A stretch of 64,000 nucleotides of DNA from Paragorgia papillata (Eukaryota; Cnidaria; Anthozoa; Scleralcyonacea; Coralliidae): positions 3,557,501-3,621,500 of the forward strand of contig JAWNZC010000322.1 of assembly GCA_035771165.1 (NCBI GenBank), read 5' to 3'. The notes under the pieces were generated by a model that saw only the letters and a program-made list of their open reading frames with translations, ran no database searches and was not told the origin of the DNA. Every line of letters begins with the position of its first letter. Positions within the stretch are counted from its first letter, which is position 1. Shown one piece after another: positions 58,062-64,000 of this stretch. The translations under genes were made by a program, and so were the position numbers.

Positions 58062-58685
58062 TAGTATATTTACATTTTCGCACCATTCAAATCTTACCTC
58101 AGAAGGTAGCTGAGTCACCAGAACTGAGAAATGGTGTTCTTGGTTTTCCTTCAGATATCGCTGACGATATTTCACATACACTCGCCATTCAGCGTATAAC
58201 AAATAATAAACAAGGAATGAGGAGAACCATACACCGATCAAATGAGCCCAAAGCTGGTCTGACTTCTGAGTTACGTTACCTAATGTCAGCTGATCCATTC
58301 CACTCTGATCATTACCACCCAGTACATTGACAGGAATTAGTACTACAGCAGCGTACGGTAATGAAACTGCAGCGATCTTCAAACACAATTTTAAGAATCG
58401 CAGATAAGCGAAAGCATCAAAGCCCACGAGCTCGTATAGTTCACTGTCGTTCAGTTTAAACGCAGGACGTATCCAAGCAAAGAACGATGATGATAGCGTC
58501 ATCTTCCTCAGCAGCGATAATTTCTTTTCAGAAATCTTGTTGTGTAGAAACTCCGTAAGGAGTTTGAATTGAGGTTGGTAAACATAATCAAACCTTGGTC
58601 GTAGAATCGAGTAAACGATGAGAATAAGTAGAGCCAGACAACTGTTGAAAATAAGCGAGGTAAGAAATGCTGCAATGGAAGCCAT
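40253..58685 (-). CDS. TMEM63/OSCA (CSC1-like) channel, gene B, complete
   Basis: Thirteen exons with GT-AG borders join in phase to 744 codons plus TGA: 58685-58098, 57393-57322, 50388-50296, 49083-48985, 48388-48186, 46556-46426, 46305-46217, 45464-45378, 45135-44915, 42985-42919, 42192-42011, 41381-41168 and 40441-40253. The product is a multi-pass membrane protein of the OSCA/TMEM63 mechanosensitive cation channel family, close to the usual TMEM63 length of about 800. Order: three N-terminal membrane segments, a cytosolic domain (exons 2-5), a helix pair in exons 6-7, pore-region helices in exons 8-9 (FFINFIILQALTGHALTLL), WAPPSPRYGE in exon 10, further helices in exons 11-12, and an acidic cytosolic tail in exon 13. 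The introns contain LINEs, MITEs and microsatellites. It is the tandem paralogue of gene A downstream and divergent from the DnaJ gene upstream. Confidence 0.93.
41168..41381 (-). CDS. Gene B exon 12 (last membrane helices)
   Basis: The exon has 214 bases. It holds two hydrophobic segments (MVFAVIVFQILMIGIFAL and LFLTIIFYIFINMY) and the start of the acidic tail (ELDGCPSPDDGVDETYLQ). Confidence 0.9.
41462..41562. repeat. (AATC)n microsatellite
   Basis: About 25 AATC units with a few variants run here in intron 11, followed by GTTC/ATTC repeats to about 41595. Confidence 0.95.
41704..41923. repeat. MITE, TATAGATC / GACGTCA type
   Basis: Ends TATAGATCCTTTGCAGATGA and TGATTGCAAACGATCTATA are imperfectly inverted; GACGTCACCTCCGCCATCTT lies inside. 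It is related to the element at 53016-53185. Confidence 0.6.
42011..42192 (-). CDS. Gene B exon 11
   Basis: The exon has 182 bases, acceptor TTTTATAG, donor GTATAA. It encodes YSEDLFVFIIGVCYCIQAP, a second hydrophobic stretch and the family motif MVYVMQPPFNSGGKMW. The intron 42193-42918 shows nothing recognised. Confidence 0.92.
42919..42985 (-). CDS. Gene B exon 10
   Basis: The exon has 67 bases. It encodes KTEREHKMVWAPPSPRYGEL, matching the conserved WAPP-YG loop of CSC1-like channels. Confidence 0.88.
43110..43405. repeat. CTCTACT/TAGAATATA degenerate satellite ending in a hairpin
   Basis: Blocks of AACTCTACTCCAAACTAG and GAATTAGAATATATA repeat irregularly. At about 43318-43391 they form a hairpin with arms reaching CTCTACTCCAAAATAATGG and its complement around a TTCTG loop. 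Confidence 0.8.
43583..43653. repeat. (TCTG)n microsatellite, left
   Basis: About 16 TCTG units precede a LINE fragment. The same microsatellite resumes on its other side at about 44190. Confidence 0.95.
43655..44190 (+). mobile_element. LINE 3' fragment inside a TCTG repeat
   Basis: The frame from about 43650 to 44007 encodes LLKNLDCDNLALRRDKHLAL and FSYRGAKLWNSLSRDLK, typical of the C-terminal end of jockey/CR1-like LINE polyproteins. The 3' UTR ends in GTGAATCAATGAATC followed by a short A run. RT and endonuclease domains are absent. Confidence 0.75.
44191..44285. repeat. (TCTG)n/(TCCG)n microsatellite, right
   Basis: TCTG units flank an internal TCCG run. The sequence after it, to about 44386, has a short open frame ending HWEDHINEIL, possibly another LINE scrap. 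Confidence 0.9.
44915..45135 (-). CDS. Gene B exon 9 (pore region helices)
   Basis: The exon has 221 bases. It encodes the segment with SPTSLPNLLAMSLPSVGTFF and FIILQALTGHALTLLRVAPL, the best conserved region of the TMEM63 family. Confidence 0.93.
45220..45320. repeat. CCATAA-type short repeat
   Basis: CCATAACCATA and CCATAGCCATA units repeat loosely in the intron between exons 9 and 8. Confidence 0.7.
45378..45464 (-). CDS. Gene B exon 8
   Basis: The exon has 87 bases (29 codons), phase 0, and encodes MQFMSRQEGLLSSSDVTTAV and the start of the following helix (IAKLYIFA). Confidence 0.88.
45636..46140. repeat. (CCTT)n microsatellite, about 500 bp
   Basis: CCTT and CCTC units with interruptions fill most of the intron between exons 8 and 7. 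Long Pro/Ser/Phe or Lys/Glu/Gly open frames here are repeat artefacts. It ends about 75 bp from exon 7. Confidence 0.95.
46217..46305 (-). CDS. Gene B exon 7
   Basis: The exon has 89 bases. It encodes DLPPVVVGIIEGVLSTIAFT, a membrane helix, and ends at a GTGAGT donor. Confidence 0.9.
46426..46556 (-). CDS. Gene B exon 6
   Basis: The exon has 131 bases. It encodes RWLRWLIITLLLLLLVVFWM and then IPVTVIASLVSLESL, the helix after the cytosolic domain. Confidence 0.9.
46557..48185. other. Intron 5 of gene B
   Basis: A poly-G tract of about 60 bp lies at 46962-47019 and a poly-C tract at about 48118-48134. A piece of a dispersed repeat (ATGCAGGAAATGGCATTTCC, about 47499) is present. No coding signal was seen. 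Confidence 0.6.
48186..48388 (-). CDS. Gene B exon 5
   Basis: The exon has 203 bases. It encodes AAIITFKSLRDASIASQVLW and HPAPEPKDIIWKNLEFPIW, the conserved cytosolic core. Confidence 0.92.
48583..48777. repeat. Complete CGCTCGAAACGTT palindromic MITE
   Basis: Arms begin CAATCGAAATATAGTAAGG and meet at a centre near 48675 (CCCTTCGTTAG against CTAACGAAGGG). It is the full-length form of the half copies near 22.2 and 23.2 kb. Confidence 0.82.
48985..49083 (-). CDS. Gene B exon 4
   Basis: The exon has 99 bases (33 codons), phase 0. It encodes GERPQHKLKPLIGKKVDSI, with donor GTATGT. Confidence 0.9.
49165..49800 (+). mobile_element. LINE reverse transcriptase fragment
   Basis: It encodes NYRPIS-like (about 49178), SKALERCVLNHL, VVFMDISKAFDSADHPKLL, GVPRGYLLGPFLFLMYVNDL and LFADDTK. 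A frame change separates the two halves near 49480 and a stop follows ADDTK shortly. It is both truncated and broken. Confidence 0.85.
50296..50388 (-). CDS. Gene B exon 3
   Basis: The exon has 93 bases (31 codons), acceptor TTAATAG, donor GTAAAT. It encodes EDWQELLAKHDDLVLKLERA. Confidence 0.88.
50389..52198. repeat. Intron 2 of gene B, left: mixed repeats and a 24-bp satellite
   Basis: A 24-bp unit (ATAGTGTATGGATAGAATAG core) repeats about eight times at 51363-51545. A TCGTCTGGCGTTAGCCAGAG block lies at about 50609. At about 51175-51300 there is a GAAAACG-rich inverted pair (GAAAACGGAGCTTTTCGAAA). A dispersed-repeat piece lies at about 51680-51705. No coding signal is seen. Confidence 0.6.
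52199..52905. repeat. Three AAGGTATTAG hairpins
   Basis: AAGGTATTAG facing CTAATACCTT occurs at about 52203-52233, 52660-52696 and 52873-52893. The spacing is 427 and 177 bp. They may mark ends or internal blocks of one decayed element. Confidence 0.6.
53016..53185. repeat. 170-bp MITE, TATAGATC type
   Basis: Inverted ends TATAGATCGTTTTCA and TGAAAACGATCTATA bound an interior with two direct copies of GGCGGCCATATTGGTGTAC. Confidence 0.75.
53437..54126. repeat. 690-bp foldback element
   Basis: Arms of about 200 bp are inverted: left 53437-53645 (TTAAGGTCTTCGTTAAG, CAGGGTCATTTGGGTAAAGC, CAGAGGGCTTCACTCGGGGC) and right about 53928-54126. They differ at scattered positions. It directly abuts the next palindrome at CTTAAGG. 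Confidence 0.82.
54127..54811. repeat. 685-bp near-perfect palindrome, TTAAGGTGGCTCC family
   Basis: Arms of about 335 bp meet near 54470. Shared blocks include AAACACAAGTTTGAGAGTCC and TTGGTGACCCCCCATTTTTT with their complements. It has the same ends as the element at 34623-35222 but a far better preserved symmetry. Confidence 0.85.
54815..55930 (+). mobile_element. Jockey/CR1-like LINE, 3' part, broken
   Basis: The pieces encode RSFLTGRVQQV, GVPQGSVISPILFNVYIDDL and YADDCTQYE (intact YADD), then LNSNKTKDMWISF, FKLLGVWYQNNLKWSTHIEE and a C-terminal RSLRIIGLG. Frame changes near 55135 and 55490 divide it into three. The tail is AATAAATTATTATATT near 55905. Nothing 5' of RT motif 2 remains. 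Confidence 0.87.
55931..56721. other. Intron 2 of gene B, nothing recognised
   Basis: A purine-rich stretch lies at about 56309-56360. No element ends or coding signal were recognised. Confidence 0.4.
56722..57202. repeat. 480-bp element with CCGAAAGTAACGG repeats
   Basis: Imperfect inverted ends start ATACCGTAGAGTTC at the left and finish TATACGGTAT at the right, with GTAGCGGCC facing GGCCGCTAG. CCGAAAGTA(A/G)CGG recurs at about 56753, 56817, 57084 and 57147. Its right end is 120 bp from exon 2 of gene B. Confidence 0.7.
57322..57393 (-). CDS. Gene B exon 2 (short exon)
   Basis: The exon has 72 bases (24 codons), phase 0, acceptor TTTCTGCAG, donor GTATGC. It encodes IPVDEDLRKLMHKLFPDQ, five codons longer at its start than the gene A exon. 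Confidence 0.87.
57778..57802. repeat. (TA)n microsatellite
   Basis: About 12 TA units occur in intron 1 of gene B. Confidence 0.95.
57868..58013. repeat. Perfect 71-bp inverted repeat, 4-bp loop
   Basis: Arms 57868-57938 and 57943-58013 are exact complements around GCGG. The right arm runs into a (TA)n tract to about 58060. The arm contains GAG followed by GTAAGC, which looks like an exon end and donor, on both strands. Confidence 0.92.
58008..58060. repeat. (TA)n microsatellite next to exon 1
   Basis: About 25 TA units lie 38 bp from the exon 1 donor of gene B. Confidence 0.95.
58098..58685 (-). CDS. Gene B exon 1 (start codon)
   Basis: The exon has 588 bases (196 codons), ATG at 58685, donor GTAAGA. 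It has three membrane segments (about residues 5-28, 94-116, 144-166) and the YDYVYQPQFKLLTEFL-like block. Confidence 0.93.
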
Positions 58686-59780
58686 TAAAAAGATATTTGG
58701 TCCTTTTTATCCTGAGCTGGAGTAATTGTTCCTTTCAGCATGTGTTCTCATATGCGAGGCTCGAGCGAATATCTTTGACTGCTGAGACACTCGTGCGTGA
58801 AGATGAATTCGAAATTTGATACTAATTATATGTATAGCCTAACGAAATCGCAAATGATTCTTTTGACCAGCGAAACGTCACGAACCCTCAGGAAAAGTTA
58901 TAAACACTAACAAAACACACAACAGATGGAAAATAAAATGTTCTTTTACATTGAAATTATAAGTATACTATAGGTAATTTATTCCAAACTTATGCAAAAC
59001 TCCAAACTTTTGACAAATGGCCATTTGACATTATCTCCAGGTGACATACACACCGCCGACTGCATGTGGATACGCGCAGTAGGGGATTAGCAATGATATC
59101 GACTATCAGTACGACGTTTACATACGACTGTCAAACCTACACTCTGATCTGTAATATAAAAGAAACGTTGATACTGATCTGCTGCCGTGTGTCATGGCTG
59201 TTGTTATGACAGCACTTACATAGACCGTACAGCACGCATCTTCTGTTGCCACTTGTTGCTCTTTGTCGGCTGATCTTATGACTATAGTATACACACCTTC
59301 TAATTAAATATATACGAAAGTAAAGAAATAAACATATTTTTCCAGCAGGTTCTGTTCTGCTGCAGACCAAGTGATGAGTCAATATAATTTGATCCTAGCT
59401 AATTATGCTCAATAGAAATACTATAAGAGCAGAAACATTCAGTTTATTACTGTCCAGCCAATGGTCGTGAGTCGTAGATAAAGGATATGTGTCGCGAGTA
59501 TATAAAATTGGAAAAATTGGTTTATGTATAAATTATACAATATAAACTGATAATATAATAAGAGCTACACTGAATTGCCCCGAACTAATTCAACTAAAAA
59601 AATACACTCTGAAATCTTTTGCAGAAAGCTTTTCCACTGACAATGTAAAGTTATAAAAAGGTTGGTGTACCACCAAAATATTCATAAAAGGACCGAGTAT
59701 AGACAAAAAATGTAAATTAAAAATACTATAGATCATTTGCACAAATTGACATATCACCAAAACTTTATTCTTTTGAATTC
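58686..59780. other. Divergent promoter region, left part
   Basis: This separates gene B from the DnaJ gene. No TATA box or repeat element was assigned. The 81-codon frame at 59.14-59.38 kb has no recognised motif. Confidence 0.35.
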
Positions 59781-60410
59781 TGTTCAGTTTTATTCATTGT
59801 CCAAACAAACAACATTATAAACCAGAGTTCAATACGGAGTTAAAAAACAGAGTTTAAACACCGCCAGGCAGTAACAAAAGTGAGAATATCCGCACATAAA
59901 CTACCAGTTGAATCTGGCCGATATAATTAACAAAACCCCTTACGAGGAACGAAAGTGTACTTTATGTCACTCGAATGAAATCGGTGATGAATTTCACTAT
60001 TTAATGTCCTGCTCCAACAAAAAGTTTGTAGAGCTTCGAAATACTTTTATAAATAATATATACAGTGTCAACGCGTCTTTCCGTTTACTTGACACAAAGG
60101 ATTTCTTTCTATATATAATAAATGTACACGATAAGTCTATCATGAAAATAATATCAAAATATTTTCATGATATTCTTTCATAATATGATAGTCATTATAT
60201 TGTCTAACCCATATTACCACCATACACTGTACTCCTAGCTATATTATTTAACTCACATTACTATACCCTTTACACTTTTAACCATAGTTTGTATGGTATT
60301 ATCTAGTTCATGTTACTGTACGTTCTGTACTTTTATGTAAATATATTTTCATATGTGCCTGTATTGGTATTAATTTGATGAATAAAGTATTATTAAGTTA
60401 ATACGGTTCA
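59781..60410 (+). mobile_element. LINE 3' end with CCHC-like motif
   Basis: The frame encodes KLPVESGRYN and, after a one-base slip near 59925, CTLCHSNEIGDEFHYLMSC, the Cys/His motif found at the C-terminus of several cnidarian and fish LINE polyproteins. An AT-rich 3' UTR ends GATGAATAAAGTATTATTAA near 60400. It is severely 5'-truncated. Confidence 0.72.
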
Positions 60411-60466
60411 ATGCAATCAAGTTACAAAATATTAACACTTGCAAAGCATGATGGGGTGTTTCCAAT

Positions 60467-60611
60467 ATGGCGTCGATTCGACTACAATCTTGTATATTTT
60501 GTTGGAGATCATTTCTTTTACCTTCTTCCAAAATTCAGGTCCGCCATGCTGGCCATTACAGAGTATTTTATCCATGTAGTTTAAAGTCTATTATAGTAGG
60601 ACGACAAAATG
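60467..60611 (+). CDS. DNAJA3: DnaJ gene exon 1
   Basis: The exon starts at ATG 60467 and ends AAAATG before GTGAGT (phase 1). It encodes a presequence-like stretch rich in Arg, Ser and hydrophobic residues. Confidence 0.8.
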
Positions 60612-62186
60612 GTGAGTGGATACGTGGCACGTGCTATCAAGAAATCCATGCTCAACTCGTGGAGACTGTGGTCTGTGGAGTGGAACTCGTGTTATCAGAA
60701 AGCAGTTCAACAAAAATAACGTAATTTCTTTTCAACATTTTTCTAGTAAGAAGTGTTTGGAATGATGAGCTGCTTAACATGCGTTGCCGACGCTTTCATA
60801 CTTCGAGTAAGTCTTGTGTTTATGTGTTTAAAATTATATAAACTAGAAACTAAAAACAATTACATGTATATCAAAGAGTGTAAGAAAGTAGAGTGCTGCG
60901 TAGGCAGTGTTTAATTGCATAGAGAAAACTGAGGTTTTCATAACGAAATACTGATGTGTTGAGCGGAGATTTATAGAGCAGAATAAATGGCTCCCCTCGA
61001 AACGTCAGTATTTCGTTACTAAAAACCTCTGCAGTTCAGCATCCAGGGTTTGATTAATTTTGAAAGTAGCAGGCTCATTTGAAAAAGTAGGTGGCTGAAC
61101 TATAATGACAATAATGTATTATCATTTAACTGTGAAATAGTACACTGTATAGTACTAAACGAAATTTAACTTGAAACCAAATATCCTTCAATGAAGAAAA
61201 GTACTACTGGTACTGTAGTTTGTAAAATTAAAAAAAAATTAATAAAAGTATATTAGAAAAAAACCCACTAGTATTAGCTAAATTACGATACAGAGGAAGA
61301 CCATAGATGCTAAGATTAGTGTGTCTGTACTGAAAAATTGTACTGCAGTAATAGTTATACGTAATAAGAAGGTAAGAACACGAAAAGATAATGCAAGCTT
61401 TATATAACTAGCAAGAAAAAAACAACTCAATTCTATTACTATTGTTTTAGTTTTTACATGCCTCTAGATCTCAATTTATATTAGGTTTTGGTTTTACAAT
61501 AACAATTATGTATACCTAACATGTTTTGAAGAAGTGTGTTTTCTCTCTGCCATTTATGAATAAACATTTTCAGAGTCACAAAAACCTGTAGTTTTTCCAG
61601 TTCTTGAATGACAGCTTGGAGCTTTCTTGATATTCTATTCAAGAATCAAGTGTATTTACGCAGTTTCAAGAGAAAATGTGAAGGCTCAAGATGAGCAGTT
61701 ATTAAACATGTAATAAGATTTAAAACATCATGGAAAGTAGGCAGCAGTGATTTGGAAAGTAGCTGCTGGAGTTCACCAGTTGCCGGCTTCTAATGAAATC
61801 CCTGAGCATCTACAGTACAATATTCACTTTACTCAAACTTTTTTGTCATGGACATGTTAACAGATTGTTTATTGTACTGTATGTACTGTTTATAATATGA
61901 TGAAAAAATGAGTGTGGGATTTGATTGTTGTCATACACTATATTGAAGGGTCTCTGCAATAATTATAGGGACACAAATACTAAGTGTTTAGAGGGGTGTT
62001 TCTTGGGAGGTGAGTGGCAGAAATTCTACAGTATATTAAAACAACATTTACAGTATGTTGTGGATGGGGATCAATTCTATATATGTCCGTTGTTTTTCAG
62101 CTTTGAATTATCAGAAAGATTTTTATAAAATTCTTGGTGTTTCAAAGACAGCAGCACAAAAAGATATTAAAAAGGCATATTTTGAT
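60467..62186 (+). CDS. DNAJA3: Mitochondrial DnaJ (DNAJA3/Tid1-like), 5' part
   Basis: Three exons join in phase to 97 codons: 60467-60611, 60747-60806 and 62101-62186, all with GT-AG borders; the gene continues past 64,000. The N-terminus (MASIRLQSCIFCWRSFLLPS) is basic and amphipathic, as for mitochondrial import, and FHTS before the J-domain resembles the FHTS of animal Tid1. The third exon holds the start of the J-domain, DFYKILGVSKTAAQKDIKKA. The HPD loop, G/F region and zinc-finger region must lie in later exons; none was found in 62187-64000. In this family the protein stimulates the mitochondrial Hsp70. Assignment to DNAJA3 rests on the FHTS-J-domain arrangement, so other mitochondrial DnaJ types are possible. 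Confidence 0.82.
60747..60806 (+). CDS. DNAJA3: DnaJ gene exon 2
   Basis: The exon has 60 bases, acceptor TTTCTAG, donor GTAAGT. With the split codon it encodes VRSVWNDELLNMRCRRFHTS. Confidence 0.8.
60937..61030. repeat. Small inverted-repeat element in the DnaJ intron
   Basis: CATAACGAAATACTGATGTG faces CGTCAGTATTTCGTTA about 50 bp later. The following 61031-62100 holds nothing recognised. Confidence 0.55.
62101..62186 (+). CDS. DNAJA3: DnaJ gene exon 3 (start of J-domain)
   Basis: The exon has 86 bases, acceptor GTTTTTCAG, donor GTAAGT. It encodes LNYQKDFYKILGVSKTAAQ and DIKKAYFD, helices I and II of the J-domain up to just before the HPD loop. Confidence 0.85.
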
Positions 62187-62342
62187 GTAAGTAAATTGCT
62201 ATTTATATATCTTTGGACACTTTCTATTTCTACATATATATTGTACAAGTCAGTTGATGTCAAATACCAGCAATCGGAATCAGATAGCAGGGTTCTGCCC
62301 AGGAGCATGTGAGTGCCAGGTACCTACAGGCCCAGGGGCTCA

Positions 62343-62392
62343 ACCTCCCCCCCCCTCCCCCCCCCCCCCCCCCCCCCCCCCCACCCCCCCCC

Positions 62393-62428
<36 letters not shown>
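62343..62428. repeat. Poly-C tract, about 85 bp
   Basis: This is nearly pure C with a few A and T interruptions. Pro-rich or Gly-rich frames across it are artefacts. Length is likely unreliable in the assembly. Confidence 0.95.
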
Positions 62429-62429
<1 letters not shown>

Positions 62430-64000
62430 AGAATATGTGAAAATTAGTAATCTGAAAATGATATTTTCCAAATGTGAGCAAGTGAAATTCATAATCCTTT
62501 ACATCATGTGTCTCACAATTTTGTCAGACTAAATATTAACTATAAATATTAAGTACTTATTTATTATTGCGTTTGACGAAGGAGAGCGCATTCTAATTCA
62601 GTCTCGCGTGTTGTCCTGCGTGTTTTTGCATGCCATTCGATTTCAGAGTTTGGACACCATATTGGACTGGCTATGTCGCACATTTTGCCTCGATTTCATG
62701 TACAGACCTGTGACGTATATCTCAATTTGGGTTCTCAAGTACTCATGGGATGCAGCCATGTGCTATTGCTTTCTTTTAATTTACTAATAAAAAATCGAAT
62801 GCACTTCGCTAATCTTTGATTACTACTAGTATATTTATATATACATGCTAGGGCATGCTAGAATATACAGCATGACGAATTCTCTAGGTAAAGCTAATCA
62901 ACACCGGTGTATCATCTTACAGGCATTAATAAACAAAGTGCGAAGTGACTAGATCCTTACCCAAGTATCAGACAATCCAATCTGGCTTTGAAGGAATATC
63001 ATATTTCACCGAATCACAAGTCTGGTAGCTAATATTGTGTGCGTTGTGGTGCTGAATTTCACCAAATAATATTGTTTCAATAAAAAAAAAATCACCAGGG
63101 ACAAAAAAATACAAAATGATGTATATTAATTAAAAGATATATAAAAAATACAACACATGGAGTTTTCTTATTGCATATTTCGAGTGCCGGGTGGAAGGGT
63201 CCATTTTGGCATGAGTGCCGGGCGGCACTGCTGAGTGCCTTGTGCCGCCACCCGGTGCGGCCCACTGTGGGTAGAATCCTGGATAGATAAGCAGGAATTT
63301 ATGTGGTTCAGATCAATCAATTGGACATAGATTTATCCATTCGATATGCAATTGTCAAATTGATCCAGTGGACAAGGGTTACAATAGGAAAATACTTTTC
63401 AGATGGAGCAGATATATAATTATGTTATTTACTGGCTGGGAGGTCCATATAGAGAAATATTTCCCAAGGTCTCAACCTTCTAATTATGCATAACCGATTA
63501 GACACTTGTGTCAGATGGCATAGTTGGTACGAGATCTGAGAAGAAGACTGGAGGAGAGGTCTCTTGGATGGTGTCCATTGGCGTTTGTATGGATGGATCA
63601 GTTTGATCTGATGGACAAGAGTTTTTCCAATAAGAAAATATTTGTGTGATGGAAAGGATGAACATACAAGATCAATCATCATTATAGGATAACTTAAGAT
63701 ACATAATTATAGGAAAATACATGTACATGTCAGATGGTATAGTTGATGTGAGAGAACAAGACTGGACTATAGAGATCAAGGAGCCTCAGAAATTGTTTAA
63801 AAATCTTCCAAGAGCTCTTTAGTAATGCTAAAAGGACCCACAATATTAGTTCTTTATTTCAAACTTCAATAGCCACAGTCCTCAAAATGCAGGAAATACA
63901 ATTTCAGAGACCCAAGAATCTAAACGTTTACCACTAGGGGCCATGCCTCAGACCCCCTAGTAAGGGGGCCTCCACCTGACTATTTTTCCCCAAGCCTCAC
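62429..64000. other. DnaJ intron, right edge of window
   Basis: No further DnaJ exon is seen. A GGTGGAAGGGTCC / GAGTGCCGGGCGGCAC block lies at about 63185-63260. A dispersed repeat piece with ATGCAGGAAATACAATTTCA and GGGGCCATGCCTCAGACCCC lies at about 63890-63975, related to those near 18.3 and 47.5 kb. Confidence 0.45.

Noticed and set aside
62254..62532. Poly-Pro or poly-Gly frames
   Set aside because: They come from a poly-C tract within the DnaJ intron.

Overview
The window is animal nuclear DNA: AT-rich, with spliced genes, introns of up to about 10 kb, RT-type LINEs, tRNA-derived SINEs and many palindromic MITE-like DNA elements. Gene content and repeat style fit a marine invertebrate, most likely a cnidarian such as an anemone or coral. 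That assignment is an inference from style; no marker in the window settles it.

Layout. Two tandem, head-to-tail paralogues of the TMEM63/OSCA (CSC1-like) mechanosensitive channel family lie on the minus strand. The downstream copy (gene A) starts at 20,700, has five exons in the window, and runs off the left edge. The upstream copy (gene B) is complete: 13 exons over 58,685-40,253 join in frame to 744 codons plus a stop. Between them lie a TKL-type protein kinase with an Ig-like N-terminus (28,124-29,494, minus; frame breaks upstream), a compact staphylococcal-nuclease-like gene (35,626-36,081, plus; intronless as read), and a broken integrase-like gene (24,948-26,146, plus). On the right, the first three exons of a mitochondrial DnaJ protein (DNAJA3/Tid1-like) start at 60,467 on the plus strand, divergently from gene B, and continue past 64,000.

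Mobile DNA fills the introns and spacers. The main items are: a 1.34-kb foldback at 12,569-13,910; next to it a 2.67-kb near-palindrome (13,928-16,599) with a RecQ-like helicase fragment in each arm; a TTAA-flanked element at 3,960-6,251; nested elements with 9-bp target duplications at 32,600-35,521, just upstream of the nuclease gene; a MITE with a 9-bp duplication at 18,546-18,969; a pair of palindromes at 53,437-54,811; and LINE fragments at 36.75-38.16, 43.66-44.19, 49.17-49.80, 54.82-55.93 and 59.8-60.4 kb. Long simple repeats are common, including an 880-bp heptamer satellite at 23.86-24.74 kb and poly-G/poly-C tracts that may be assembly weak points.

No operon-like co-operation is expected. 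The host genes are a mechanosensitive ion channel pair, a signalling kinase, a small nuclease of possible viral ancestry and a mitochondrial co-chaperone. No CRISPR array, rRNA or convincing functional tRNA was seen.
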